47,956 nt of DNA from NCBI GenBank assembly GCA_009733775.1, contig WOGZ01000257.1, positions 1 through 47,956 on the forward strand. Direction: 5' to 3'. The notes beneath the pieces are model-generated. The model did no database searches and had not been told where the DNA came from. It saw only the letters and a program-made list of their open reading frames with translations. This DNA is from Alectoria sarmentosa. Taxonomy: Eukaryota > Ascomycota > Lecanoromycetes > Lecanorales > Parmeliaceae. This document shows, one piece after another, positions 10,372-21,866 of the stretch. The translations under genes and the position numbers were made by a program. Positions within the stretch are counted from its first letter, which is position 1; each line of letters begins with the position of its first letter.

Positions 10372-10827
10372 GGTGATGAGGATTCGGCTGGAGGCTGGTA
10401 CAACTAACTCGTCTCTGAAAATATGAAGAGGAATAGAACGGTCTTGTCACCGTATGACGTGGAGCATCAAAACTGAGCCATATCATGCATGTGATTACAC
10501 GAGCGGCAGTGTGTTCTCAACTCGGATTGTGGTAGAGTACATTCAAATGGTTGAAAGTTAAGGTGGATCGCTCGCAGGGCTGAGCGGGCTTGGCAACGCA
10601 ACTTCCCCTTGCATTAGCCATTCGAGTAGGAGCATTGCGTGCCATGCAGGGTGTAGATCTCCCTCTCCAAATGTTCCTGTATCTCTCTATCTTCCACATA
10701 CCGAAAATGTGCTACGTAATTAGTTCCTTGCCATTGGCTCTGTCAAACTATATTTTCAATAAAAAAGCAAACCCATACCACCGGTCCATACAATCAGGCT
10801 CCTCCCAAGATTCAGCCAAGAGAACCT
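10372..10827. other. spacer between tandem paralogues
   Basis: The stretch upstream of paralogue 1 keeps a short match (10443-10461, around gtcaccgtatga) to coding DNA of paralogue 2 at 11845-11862. I take it as a vestige of the duplicated N-terminal region. Nothing else is recognised. Confidence 0.45.
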
Positions 10828-11967
10828 TTAGATCGGTTTATCAAACCCAAACTTGCGATCATGGATCAAAGCCCGGGCCTTTTCCACCTCTTGCAGCACC
10901 TTGCCAGGTTCCTGAACCATCACCTTTTCCTCGACATCACCGTTTGTAAGGTAATTCTTCATGACCACTTTAGTCGCCATCTTTCCGGTGGGGAGCGTGA
11001 TGCGTTCTGCAGCTGTTATTTGGCCCCAAAAGCAAGGACGCTCGGGAACCGTGCTCATGATTGCACGCTCATCTGGCGGAGGCTGGGAAGGGCTGTTCTC
11101 GTCAAGGAATTGATCGTCGTCATTCGGCACGGCTGGAGGCCGAGGCGATACCTGGTACAAGGGTGGACCGGGAGATCCTATCTTCAAAGGTTTGCTGTCC
11201 TCGATGAGCTCGCGTAGCTCAAGTTCGGTAAAGCTTATGCTACCCCGGTCTTCTAGAGCTACCGATTCGTTCCATAGATCAATCAAATCTCCGTCTTCGC
11301 TGTCTTGTAGTCTAGACCTCCAGCCATTCAACGCGCCGCTTGTGATAAGAGACGCCATCCATTGGCCCCGATCTTTGTGTCTACTAGCCGACCACTCTCT
11401 GCGGGCTGCTTCCCCGGCCTTGAACGCCTCGGCGAGTGCGACGCGACGCTGCACCATCTCTGTAGCCTCATGTAATATTTTGTCTAGCCGGGAAATGATC
11501 GCAGGGTCTGTCTGATGTCCTGGAGACTTGGCCGCGTTGAGGGTTTTCTGCGCGAGAGCAAAGGTGGGAGCCTCCCGTGCGTTCAGTTTGTTGAGCTTCT
11601 CGATGCATTGATATGCCCTTTCCCAACTGAGTTTTGTAGCCATAGTCTTTTCTTGCTTCCTGCTTTCATGAGTAATCATTTCACCACCAGACTCAAGGGT
11701 GAGTAAGTCTTCGAAAGCATTTCGCCAATCGCGTTTTGGGAGCTCCTGTTCAACACGAAACGGAGAGTATGGACTTTCTATTATGTACCCCACAGGCCAC
11801 ATCGGTGGACTCAAATGCCATTCCTTCAAGACTCGGCTGATCCTGTCACCGTATGATATGTTCTCTGTTTTCTGAGACGGTTCGAGAACAGACTCTCTGC
11901 ATTTATCGCAAAGCACCGAGCCTGGATCTGGGCCTGAAGGGTGCCCAGGACCAGTTGAAGACGCCAT
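10828..11967 (-). CDS. hypothetical protein, paralogue 2 of a tandem pair (379 aa)
   Basis: Single open frame from the ATG at 11967. The N-terminus carries a possible CxxC pair (VLCDKCRE) and then the conserved block MWPVGYIIESPYSPFRVEQE with NAFEDLLTLESGGEM. A helical charged region follows, then RGQWMASLITSGALNGW, a Pro-rich linker, and the C-terminal block KMATKVVMKNYLTNGD with EEVEKARAL-like ending. The match to the neighbouring gene in order and spacing shows a tandem duplication with divergence mostly in the linkers. No membrane segment or enzyme motif is visible, and no function can be given. It is probably a lineage-restricted family of filamentous fungi. Confidence 0.75.
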   Translation of the reverse strand: MASSTGPGHPSGPDPGSVLCDKCRESVLEPSQKTENISYGDRISRVLKEWHLSPPMWPVGYIIESPYSPFRVEQELPKRDWRNAFEDLLTLESGGEMITHESRKQEKTMATKLSWERAYQCIEKLNKLNAREAPTFALAQKTLNAAKSPGHQTDPAIISRLDKILHEATEMVQRRVALAEAFKAGEAARREWSASRHKDRGQWMASLITSGALNGWRSRLQDSEDGDLIDLWNESVALEDRGSISFTELELRELIEDSKPLKIGSPGPPLYQVSPRPPAVPNDDDQFLDENSPSQPPPDERAIMSTVPERPCFWGQITAAERITLPTGKMATKVVMKNYLTNGDVEEKVMVQEPGKVLQEVEKARALIHDRKFGFDKPI

Positions 11968-12300
11968 GAGAACGGCCGAAGCGCTGGGGAAGCCAATTAA
12001 GACAAACCTGATGAGAATCGTGTGCTGACAACGCGCACGACTCCACCAAGTGCATCATCTAGACGATATAGAACAAAAGCAAGAGGTGCTGCGCGGACGC
12101 AAGGGACGATCTCCCGGAGCCCCGTCTTCGCGCCAAACTAAACTAGCGGCAGGAACGTCTCAGCCAATATAGGGGTCTCCATCGGGTTACAGTAGTCCCG
12201 AACCTCCACCTCCACTTTTATGGCGACTGTGCCTAGAATGTGTAGTCCCTCAAAATTCATAGGCCATCTTCACTACGTAAACTGTCATACTTAATTAGCC
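11968..12300. other. divergent intergenic region
   Basis: About 330 bp between the minus-strand paralogue and the plus-strand F-box pseudogene. It probably held both promoters. No specific sites are recognised. Confidence 0.4.
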
Positions 12301-13635
12301 ATGCCAGTGTGCTTTAGCTCCTTGCCCCCAGAGATCTCGACTCAGATCATTAGCAATATCGAGAAGGGCGGCTGGCTTCTTGACCTTGCACTCTGCTGAC
12401 GCTCCCTCTACAATTTGACTCTTCCCTACTAATACTCCGGTGTCAAGCTACTTTGCAGAGACCACGAGACCAGATTTCCGTATCTCAAATCGTTCACGAT
12501 TCATATTTTCAAAAACCCAGAACTTGCTTCTCGCGTTCGTGGCTTCGCTTGGATCAGTGCTGGGGTTTCTATGAGTACTCTTCCAACGATTCGCAGTTCC
12601 AAGGTATTGATGAGACAGTCCAGGAGGTGGTCTCCATGTCAGGCTTTACCCAAGAAGGCAAAAGTTGTGGATGGAATTGTTAGAGGAAACGATGAAGACG
12701 CATACGTCGCCTTGTTACTCTCCTCGCTGCCGAATTTGGAACGCCTGGATCTCGTAGCATCTCCGAGGACTTCGGAATGCTTTGAGACTTCGGTCCAAAA
12801 AGTCGTCAAAAGGGAAAGAGTCTTCCATACTCACCAAGTCTTTGCTTCGCTGAGAGCGGTAGTCAATGATTGCAACGATGCTTTAATCGGGACATCACTC
12901 GAATTGCTGTCGAAATACTTCCAACTTCCCTCACTCCGTGAATTTCATGGGCAGAAGATTGGTAGCCCCCACCATGGTGCCGACGAGCGTCTAGCCAGAC
13001 TCGAACCTGCCACTACCTCGCTCGTTCATCTCGAAATGAGAGAAAGCCAACTCAACGCGACAGATTTGACCAACGTGCTTCGAACTTCAAAAAACCTCAA
13101 AACGCTGGCCTACGAACTGAGCCAATTTCGTTATACTCACGGTGACTGCAGCATCCCGGGGCTAGGTGCAGCCCTTTCTTGGACTGAAGATCGTCTGTAG
13201 AACTTCTGGCTCGATTATGAGTGGGAAAATGCGATGTTCTCCCACGTGGGCCTCTCGCCCCTGAGCACTCTCTCTAGCTTCAAGGTGCTGAAGAATCTCA
13301 GGGTGGCCATGTACTTGTTCTTTGGCATCGATGGAATTGGCACCACCTGGTTCGGGCTTGACAGACAAGCTCCTGCTCCGGATCTGGCATCCCTGATGCC
13401 ATCGTCGATTGAGACGCTCTACTTTTCGAAAACGGAGGGCAGGATAGAGGTGCTTACAAGTGCACCCGAAAAGCTGCCTCCGGCGAAAGACTCGTGCACG
13501 CCACAGCTGCGGAGAATCGCCTTTGAAGCGGATGTTATGGCTAAGGACGATGCTTGTGACTACTCATGCTTGGATGTTCTGACCGAGGAGGCGGGGGTTG
13601 AGGTTGCGAAGGTCGATGGCAAAGGAGTGGAATGA
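12301..13635 (+). pseudogene. F-box/LRR-like gene with three in-frame stops
   Basis: One reading frame runs from the ATG at 12301 to TGA at 13633-13635 (444 codons), broken only by TGA at 12397, TAA at 12430 and TAG at 13198. The N-terminus is a typical F-box start (FSSLPPEISTQIISNIEKGG, then RSLYNLTLPY). Leucine-rich segments follow: PYLKSFTIHIFKNPELASRV, LPNLERLDLVAS, LVHLEMRES, TSKNLKTLAYEL and PQLRRIAFEADV. F-box proteins choose substrates for SCF ubiquitin ligases; the LRR-like part would bind the target. All three stops can arise by single C-to-T changes (CGA, CAA, CAG), two of them in CpA context, the signature of RIP-like mutation. No frameshift is seen, so inactivation is recent or the stops arose together. 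Confidence 0.8.
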
Positions 13636-15372
13636 GGTCGGAGGAAGAATTGGTCCTTGGCTGTAAGCGCCCTTGCCAACTTCCCCTCCCATGCCCTTGT
13701 CCTGAGACACGTATCAGATGTGTCTTCAGATCAAAGGAAAGAAATGCTGCCTCATGAACAATTTAGCATATGTATAAATGTAGCGAATGCAAGGAATTGG
13801 TGGACGTCCTCCACCCCAACAGGCTACAACATTTCTCGAACATAATTGTATGACGAAACAGTTCTCCCGACTATGACGAATCTATTGCGGTTGGACTTTC
13901 GAGAATCAATTTCATGGTCATTGCGCTACAAGAGAGACAAGGATCTGAGGATTTTTTAATCAAGATACTAACAGTGCGTTCACTCTTTATGTCTCAATGA
14001 GTATCTGATTCGAATTTTACGAATTCGGCGACGTTGAAATTACAGTAGTTAGAACATCACAAATTATCCCTGATGTTATAGATTTATTAAAATAGGGTGG
14101 TGATTGTGCATCGACGCCAAACATTCTCTACACTCACAAATATGCCAAACGTAGTGAGCTGCTGAAGTAACCGGGGAGGAATGGCACAATGTCTACGTCA
14201 ATGCCGGGAAGTGATTGATGAGATCTGAAATGGACCATTGTGCAACCCAAGGTTTGGCGGCGGCGTCAAGGATCGGTTGGCAGGTAGCATGGAACCGACT
14301 CTGAATGGCCTGGCGTTCATGAGGTAGATGTTCTGTTTAGGTCTATCGGTAATGACTGAATGATATTACTAGTGGAAGAAATTAAAGTGCTCATGTACGG
14401 TAGAGTGAGTGCTAGATGTTGGTGCTCGGGGACCGGCAGAGAATGCTTTCGCTACCTCGTGATTCCGCCCTTTCCTCGCAATCCTCGCTTGGCATGCAAG
14501 TACGGGCTCCTCGCCACAATTGCAGCAGGGAACACAGTCGTTCAGAGATGAAGCAATGAAATCATCAGGTTCGATTCGCACTCATGCTAAAGGAGCTCGC
14601 GAAAAGCATCGCGGCGAAGGACTAGCTGATGAGTTTCTTCGCCGTGTTCGGGATACATGCGTGCAGCCTCTTTCTGATACCCTTTCGTTCTTTCGTCTTG
14701 TTTGTCTTGTTTGTTGCTTATGAAGGCTTGCTACGAAAGTAGAAACGAGCGGGTTAGATATCGAGGCCGCTAAGCGAATAGGCTGCTGTAGGCCGGCTTG
14801 GAATGAGTGGGAGAATTGGAGATGATCTTGCGGGGGTCTGGAAAGGACGTGGGCGTTGGCGATGGAGGTTAGAGGCTATAGCTGATGGTTAATTGCTCAT
14901 ATTTATAGGCAAGTATCTGTGTGATTTTCTATCAGAGGTATTGAATGTCATTGGATCAGTCATTTGATTGGGCTGCTCGCTTCTTGTTTGCTGGGATCCG
15001 GGGCTTCCATGGTCATCAACCAGGAAAGTCTTTGTGTCATTATCTCTCATGATAATCGGAAGTATTTGTAGATTACCGCTCGAGTGGGAAAGTCTGGGGC
15101 GCATGTAAATAGCCGTGAATCAACCCGTAATTCTATCTAGCATAGGTACGCTTGCAGAATCCGAGGCTCCTTCTTCCAGAACCTCTCCTCTTAGTTCGCA
15201 AGGGATGTCGGAAGTTGGCTAAGACAGCCCTTAAGCGCTTCCCCACGTGCTACGATCCACCCGCAATACGCTCTATAAGACCGAGATCCTGCAAGTCTGG
15301 TTCCTGCAATTCGCTCATGTCCAGCTTCTACGGTCCAGGTTATTGAAAATTTCATGGTTGAAAAACCGCAGT
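13636..15372. other. intergenic 1.7 kb, no supported gene
   Basis: I find only short frames on both strands without motifs. A T/C-rich run at about 14685-14715 and a box GGTTCGATTCG at 14568 are the only eye-catching sequences; neither forms part of a tRNA. The right end should contain the promoter of the secreted-protein gene at 15373. Confidence 0.4.
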
Positions 15373-16088
15373 ATGTTCCGATTCTCGCTTTTACTGCTGT
15401 CCGCTTCATTCACCATGTACACCCTCTCTCGAGGCGCCATATGCACCTCCACCCGGGGCCTTCTACCTACCGTTCGCGACTGTAACGATCTGATTGAAGC
15501 AATCAGTTGGCTGTCTCGCTTACCAAACGAGAACAATATGAAGGCTTGGGGCCGCCGGTTACCAACCACGCTGGACACACAAAAGGTACCGAAGGTCTTC
15601 TGGATCTCCGGGCGAGGTCCAACTACCTGCGCTGTTCATGTGGACGTCGATTCATACGATCTTTTCGCTGTTGATGATTTCAGGTTGGCGGATGTTGCAT
15701 CGGCTGCGGAAGAAGTGGTTACTCAGTGCTTGTCGGCGAAGAGCAAGGTCGGCTTGGCGTACCCAGCTGGGCCTGATGGATATGTGCACGCCAAGGTAAG
15801 GACTTCCGGAGAATGGCCCATTAGACATGCGAGAGCACTCCACATGTACATCGCTCGATGACTGTCAATCTCTCAAAAAAAGAAGCTGACCCAGGAAACG
15901 GTGGTTAGGTGGTGAGAACAGACTCGCCATTTGAGTTGAGATCTTTCAACCAATCCGACGTGCAGAGGTTTGCCGTGCCCGGTACAACGGATACACTGCA
16001 GGTTGTGACAATCGACCCAGCTATGCTGATATCGCTGGGCTTTCATCTTGCGTCAAATGTCACAGCGAATATTTTGCGGGTGGAGTAG
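15373..16088 (+). CDS. secreted protein, two exons (200 aa)
   Basis: Exons 15373-15795 and 15909-16088 join at AAG|GTAAGG...GGTTAG in phase 0, giving 200 residues. The start ATG at 15373 was chosen because it opens a hydrophobic signal peptide (MFRFSLLLLSASFTMYTLSR); the longer frame upstream has no ATG there. The mature part has four cysteines, in ICTST, VRDCND, TTCAVH and VTQCLS contexts, enough for two disulfide bonds. It shows RLPTTLDTQKVPKVFWISG and a conserved-looking tail, GTTDTLQVVTIDPAML. If the intron were retained the protein would end 21 residues into it, at 15861. This resembles ascomycete small secreted proteins of unknown role; host interaction is possible but unproven. Confidence 0.7.
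15796..15908 (+). other. intron of secreted-protein gene
   Basis: GTAAGG at the donor, GCTGAC at about 15884 as branch site, TTAG acceptor. At 113 bp it is longer than most introns here. An earlier CCCAG acceptor would run into a stop. Confidence 0.65.
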
Positions 16089-16856
16089 AGATAAGAATAA
16101 TGGAGGTTTCCGCATCATGAGTTCTAGTCTCGGTACTGTCAGAGGAATGGTGGCGTAGAATGTACCCGACGTGTTTGTAGTCATGGGATGCCTGAAGCGG
16201 GCTTGGTTCCTGGAATCATATCAGCTGAGAGCTGGAGTTCCGATCTCAATCAGCGTTGTAGCATATTGATCTCTTGCCCAACTCTTCGGGTCATGTGCCA
16301 CCAAGGGCAAAGGCTGGGAATGTGTTGTAGCTAGATAATAGGGTGGTAGGATTTCAGGTACCTGCCTCACCAGCCTTAAGACCGGGGTGCCATGCGGGGG
16401 AGCGAAGATCTCCCGGGGCCCGGGCGATCGCGCTAAAAGTCTGCCGAGCATTTATCCGTGAGCCCGTTTCAAGCTCTGCTACTGTTTCATCATTCATCAT
16501 AAAACATAGATCGTTGCCAACCGTCTCATTGAAACATCCAAGTGACTTTTCGCAGGAAAAAGATTCCCGGCTCGAGACCCGTGGAAGCTCTCGAAAACTT
16601 GCTCCAGGATGCTTCGATGACATGCCACCCGAACTCAAAATCTAAGCGTCAGGAAGTTGCGAATACGGCTGAGGCGGCAACAGAGTCTTCGTAGCACCTT
16701 CTGCATCTACAACCCTCCTTCGCCCTGAAGGTGGAATGAAACAGAACCAAGAGACACCCTTCACCCACCCAGCTTGCGTGTATCTACCGGTGCTCTCATC
16801 TTTGAGCTCCGAGCCAAGCTTATACCCACCTTCCATTTCCACCTTTGCCACCCGCA
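16089..16856. other. intergenic 0.77 kb
   Basis: No supported gene. Near 16611-16645 the plus strand reads CFDDMPPELKI and then a stop, which looks like the first residues of an F-box; it may be a vestige of another F-box gene, but it is too short to call. Confidence 0.35.
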
Positions 16857-19800
16857 ATGAATGCTTTCAAGTCAAACGCGTCGGGGCCAAGCAGGCGCTC
16901 TAAAGGCAAGTCAACGGTCATGGGGAGACCGGAGGGCAGGTTGAATCTCCTCGACCTACCTCTGGAGACACAGAAGCAGATGATCGCACAGGTAAACTCT
17001 CTGGGCGATCTCAACGTTTTAGTACTGAACAATTCGCCTAGGTCAACCGCAAAGACCTTTTCTCCTTTCAACGGGTGTCCCCACACTTCTTCTCCCTCGC
17101 CAGTGCTGAGATATATCGAGACTTGGACCTGAAGATCACAAACTCCGGGGATGAGGAGAATGGAGCTCCCAGCTCGCATGCTGCGGTTGCCCTTCAGACC
17201 ATTTGCGCAAGCGAATTCGACTATGGGCAACATATCAAGAGCCTTCGGCTTGGGGTGAACGAAGAACTTCTAGACTACGCGCCTAGGAGTCTTGGTCACA
17301 GCGGTCAAGACCCACTTGTGGTGACACGGCTGCTGTGGGACTCAAAGTCGGACACCAGCAAGTTTCTCAACACCGCATTGCTCCTAGTAGCTAGGAAGCT
17401 CCGCATCCTTGAAACTTTTCAGTGAGAGTGTCTGATACTGATTCAACAACGAAATGTACTGACAGGACGTCAGATGGGATGCGCCTATTGAGATAAGTGG
17501 AGCAGTGTACCAAGCTCTTCACAAGATTCAAAGCCTACGCTGCCTTCGAATAAGGCTTGACATATTGCCGCCACCAAAGCTGCTAATTCGCCCTGGTCCG
17601 TCTCCACCGAACCCTTCACTTGCGATGCAGCAAGCTATGCAAGCACAGATGCAAAACCAGGCACCTCTAGCGGCCATTCCTCCACAATTTGTCCCACCTC
17701 CACCGGGCCCAGCAAGCACTTCGATTCCTTACCCAAGTCATGCAACCAAAATTAACAATATCAAACGTAAAAAGGCCGGAGGTGGCGGAGGGTTCAATTA
17801 TTGGGCAAATGGCAGGGCATTCTCTGGCTTCAAGTCTCTCCAGACGTTGACACTCGTCGGTTTGTCCAATCACGACTGCCTGTCTGAGATAGCAGAGTGC
17901 ATCAAAGCCTCGTCCGCTTCCCTCAGGTGTCTGACCTTGTCTCTTTCAACGGAGCTAGCACGGAAATCCCGGAAACCCGTGCCGGTAAATAATCCTGAAC
18001 TGGACGACCCATCCGACACAGAAATGGATGACGAAGACGAGTTGAGCCAACCACCACAGCCTCCTACGGGTGCTTCCCAAGCTACTACCACCACGAACGA
18101 AGCCGACATCCGGAAGGAAAAGCTTGCACAAGAGAGCATATTAGCAAAAGTGTTTGATCTCCAGAGTGTATCCGCCGAAGGGAAGAAATTAGAGAAAACT
18201 TTATCTCTACCCGGAGGACAACTTCGAGAGGAAGAGGACAGCCAAGCGAACATTAGAACGGTCAATCAGCTAATGAAGTCGTTGATGGACTCACCCTTAG
18301 CAGCAGGCTCCGACGCTACTTCCCTCGAGATCCGCTTGCAGCATTTGAGGATGATTAAAGCAGCCGCTGAAAGATACATCTCCCACCAAGAGACGCAGAA
18401 GATCAAACTTCTAACAGAACAAACCAAGCCGCCTACACTATTTGTGAAGAAAGCATCGTCCAAGCCTCTGAATCCTCTCGCGTCGGGGTTCAAACCGTCG
18501 TCCACCAACAAGGGTCCTAGTGTCATTGATCACGATTTTGAGGCCCTTTCAAGTCCAACGAGCCCATATTTCGATTCTGGAGCTGGAGTTTCCTTGCCCA
18601 ACGGAACGCCTAAGCCTTTTTCCCCTAGCGGGGGATTATCTTCCTTGGATCAATCTACTCTGCTTTCCTATCTCCCTGGGAACAGCAGTTCCAAGTCTGC
18701 AATTTCTCAGCCATACACGTCACCATACGTGGCGGGATCTTATCCGTCGTCTTCTGACCCTGCACCTTTCTTTCCATATGAGCATAGCAATCACAGCACT
18801 TTAGGTTTCACTTCTCCCTCGGGGTACCCGTCATCTCTTCAGACATCCAGCAGTGACGCCTGGGGGGGCATCACTCCCTCCAACAAAGACGCGCTTCCGA
18901 GCATAAGCAAGTATGTACCGATTGTCGGACATAACCAAAAGATAAAGCATAAGCCAACGAAAAAGTCACCTCCCGCCAAAAAGGGTTATCCGTTCAGCTC
19001 CGAAGATGAATCCGAGGATACAGCGAAGACCCCACCGTCGGCACCGCCGCCCTTCTTCGCTGCGAGTGTAGATACGGAGGCTTTGGAAGGGTCTATGAAT
19101 GTCGATATGGAACATCCTGATGAGGATATTACGGATCTGGGAGAAGACCAGGAGATCATTGCTGGTTCAGAAAGTCCAGAAGAGACCGCAACTCCAAGGA
19201 AGCGAGCTAAAGTCGGCGTGGTGGAACCAGGTAGCTCTTCTCATACAGCCCACAAAGAACCGAATCCGCCGGCAGAGGAAACCCCGACTTTGACGATGTC
19301 CTCAGATGAGGCAATGCAATCATACATACGTGCAACTCATGGGTTACAACTTGAGGAACTCTCACTGGAGTGGGTCCCGCTGAAGGCTTCTATCGTGGCA
19401 AGAGCTCTAGACCTGAGCGTTTTGAAGCGTCTGACGCTTCTCGAGGTGGGGCCACAGGACGCTTTCTGGACTCTTCTCGTACGGCTGCAAAGCGCTACTC
19501 AGATCACTGCCTTCAAGAGCATTCATACGGACAACGTATCGCTTTCGTTCGTGAAGTTTCTTGCAACATTCGAAGGTCTGGAAGAGCTTTTCATGCTCGA
19601 ACGCAACAAGAAGCAGGCAGCCGAGCCTGAGCCTGAGTCGACAGTCACCATTTCGACCATACGTAAGGATGCCCTTCGGAAACATATGTCAACGTTGCAG
19701 CGGCTATCGCTCAGAAATGAGCGTAACGAGCAGTGGGACGTGGACCCCAGGACGCTACGAAGTCTAGCACTCAAAGGAACGAAACTGAGGGAGCTGGCTT

Positions 19801-20317
19801 TCAGCCTCAGTCTGAAAACTTATGTAAGGTCCTCGATTCTACAACGCACTGATGGCACTGATGAATACAGCATGTTCTTATGCAGCTCCTTTCACATTTC
19901 AAGAGCCTCCACGCCATACACATCATTACACTACGCACCACAGACCGTAGCGTCCAGCTACCGTCCGAAAGCATCAGCTATGCAGTCGACAACCTCTCGC
20001 ACTGTCCCGAGATGAAGCTTAGATACATTGCTATGATCAATCAGGTGGTGGCGCTGGAGACAAAGCCTGACCACTTCCGGCGTCATCTAAAAGCCGTCAT
20101 GGATAGACATAAAGATAAGAAAGGGAAAGGGAAGGCTCCCGCGGAGACCTCTTTGGGCCTTTTCATTCCTGCAGCGGATGACTCGGGCTCTGATGATGTG
20201 GACGATATCCTTGCAGATATGGGAGCTGGGGAGACGAAGCTTAAATTCACTACGAGGTTTGTGGATGTGAAGAATGTGAAGATCTTCTCGAAAGAGGTTA
20301 GGGGCGGGAAGTTGTGA
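16857..20317 (+). CDS. large F-box-like protein with LRR-like segments (1103 aa)
   Basis: Exons 16857-16991, 17042-17421, 17474-19823 and 19871-20317 join in frame to 1104 codons. The ATG at 16857 is the first in the frame. Residues about 33-80 form an F-box-like module (LNLLDLPLETQKQMIAQ, spliced into VNRKDLFSFQRVSPHFFSLA). Further on come LRR-like pieces (IQSLRCLRIRLDILPPP, FKSLQTLTLVGL, LQRLSLRN), a Gln/Pro-rich stretch, an acidic stretch (DPSDTEMDDEDELSQ), a long Ser/Pro-rich low-complexity region and a basic patch (KIKHKPTKKSPPAKK) that could be a nuclear signal. The C-terminal exon is basic then acidic (RHKDKKGKGK, DSGSDDVDDILADMGAG). I infer an SCF adaptor with a substrate-recognition role. 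It is intact, unlike the F-box gene at 12.3 kb. Confidence 0.8.
16992..17041 (+). other. intron 1 of large F-box gene
   Basis: GTAAAC...CCTAG, 50 bp, phase 0; joins KQMIAQ to VNRKDLFSFQRV across the F-box. Confidence 0.8.
17422..17473 (+). other. intron 2 of large F-box gene
   Basis: GTGAGA...CGTCAG, 52 bp, phase 2. The nearer acceptor ACAG at 17465 would break the frame, so the GTCAG at 17473 is preferred. Confidence 0.65.
19824..19870 (+). other. intron 3 of large F-box gene
   Basis: GTAAGG...TACAG, 47 bp, phase 0; joins SLKTY to HVLMQLLSHFKSLHAI. Confidence 0.75.
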
Positions 20318-21142
20318 TTAGGGTCCACTCATGAGGAAATCGGGCAGGCGTGAGCGTAGCATCTGGGAAGCATGCATGGCATTGATCATCAACAGAGGTA
20401 TGGTCTTGACGGCTATGTACATGGAGCCGATGCATGGCGCTGAGGGTACTTTGTAGGAAAATCGTCTCGTTGTGTACATAGTAGACACAGCTTATACCCC
20501 TTCCTATATCGGTAGAGGATCAGAAAGCTCGAAGTCCACCATCGCGGCCAAAGCCGCGCGCACTGCCCTCTCACGGTAGAGGCAGCGCCTCCACGTCAGG
20601 CAGTACTTACAAGATGCAGTGTACAAAAATCACCGCGCGCCGCTTCCTCAAACCATTTCCACCACCCTGCTCTCCAATCTTAAAACAAGAACCCGGGACG
20701 GTGATTCCTACATGCCTCAAGTAATCTTTGCCCAGCCCTAACAACATATCAGTCAGTCTGTGTTCCATAAGTCTGTCATCGCCTGGAAATTGATGACACA
20801 CTTTGAAAATTATCGTCCACATGAACTTGATCATTCGGGCCTGTTTACCATCGGGAGCACCGACTTGACGTACTTCGATGCCTCTGTCTGTTGAATACAG
20901 TCTCCGCTATGGTCGCATGGCCTCGACGCTCGCTCGCTGGCTCGAAACGGCGACATCAACTACCTCGTGCAAATTGGCCGACCGGTGTCCGTTTGGGCGT
21001 CGTGGTGCTGTTTCAGTATAATTCAATTGACTGCACGTGACGGAGGTTGGAATCGGGGTTTGGCGGATCTGAGTGCTGCTTGCTTCTTGTTGCTGCTCTT
21101 TTGGAGGCTTCGGTCTTTTGAAGCTAGCTGCTTTCATTATGT
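20318..21142. other. intergenic between convergent genes
   Basis: About 0.8 kb separates the ends of two convergent genes. A GC-rich stretch at about 20540-20600 has short inverted pieces (cgcggcc/ggccgcg-like) but no RNA gene I can identify. No coding feature is supported. Confidence 0.4.
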
Positions 21143-21866
21143 TTACTCCTCTTCTACGGCCTCGTCGCCTCCCTCCGCTCCGCTATGTACACGATCGATG
21201 GCGATTCTAAGATCGCGAAGTGCCTGTCGAGACCGATTGTTGAGTTGCTGTGGTGCCTTAGCCTGTCTTACGGTCTGATGTTCGTGAAAGGTAATTGCAC
21301 TCTTAGTTAAGTAGTTGAAGGCGCTGTCCTTTACTGCCGTAGAGATTGGGGCATCGTTGAGTTGGGAAGTGAGGTTTACTTTCTTGATGGCGTTTCGGAG
21401 GTCCTCGAGCTGAACGTTGGTGCTCGTGTACTCCTCTTCTATGGCAATGAAAACATATCCTAGTTCAGCTCCCAATCTGGAATACCCTTGAGAGTTGCTG
21501 TGGTGCCACCTTGCAGGCTCATTGGTGACGGGGACCACCTTTGCCTTCACATTAGGCGCTGTCATTGTCCTCGAACCAACTTGGATGGATTCCAATCCAG
21601 AGATATCTGACGGAGTCCCCACCTCCGACTAGGTCGTCTTGCGTTGGTAGGGTTGCTTCTGAGGTGGATATCTTGACTCCTATCCAGATCCATGCCTGAG
21701 ATTGGACCGGCGAACAGCCGAGCGGATTTTTGAACGCCCGTGGAAACGTTCGCCGTAATTGAGACGCTCCACCGTACACGTTGGTTGCAAAGGTGAATTG
21801 AGCATTAAAAGTCCAAGGGACAGTAGTGGGGGGGTCCCTGATGGGGATTCCGAGGACTGTCGCCAT
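21143..21866 (-). CDS. hypothetical protein, two exons (219 aa)
   Basis: Exon 1 is 21866-21623 and exon 2 is 21558-21143, joined at a 64-bp intron (GTGGGG...GACAG) in phase 1, giving 220 codons. The ATG at 21866 opens MATVLGIPIRDPPTTVPWTF. The N-terminal half has aromatic, strand-like sequence (FNAQFTFATNVYGG, SQAWIWIGVKI). The C-terminal half is helical and charged (TNVQLEDLRNAIKKVNL, NRSRQALRDLRIAIDRV) and ends in an acidic tail (GAEGGDEAVEEE). No signal peptide, membrane segment or known motif is visible. Pyrimidine-rich DNA precedes the ATG, as is common in fungal promoters. The splice model is my best fit, not proven; family unknown. Confidence 0.55.
21559..21622 (-). other. intron of hypothetical gene
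   Basis: GTGGGG donor and GACAG acceptor; removes a frame shift between QDDLVG and APNVKAKVV. Confidence 0.5.

Noticed and set aside
14568..14578. GGTTCGATTCG resembling a tRNA B box
   Set aside because: The bases around it do not form a T-arm, and no A box or acceptor stem is present upstream.
20540..20600. GC-rich patch with short inverted pieces, considered as a structured RNA
   Set aside because: The complementary pieces are only 6-7 bases, and no tRNA or snoRNA boxes were found.
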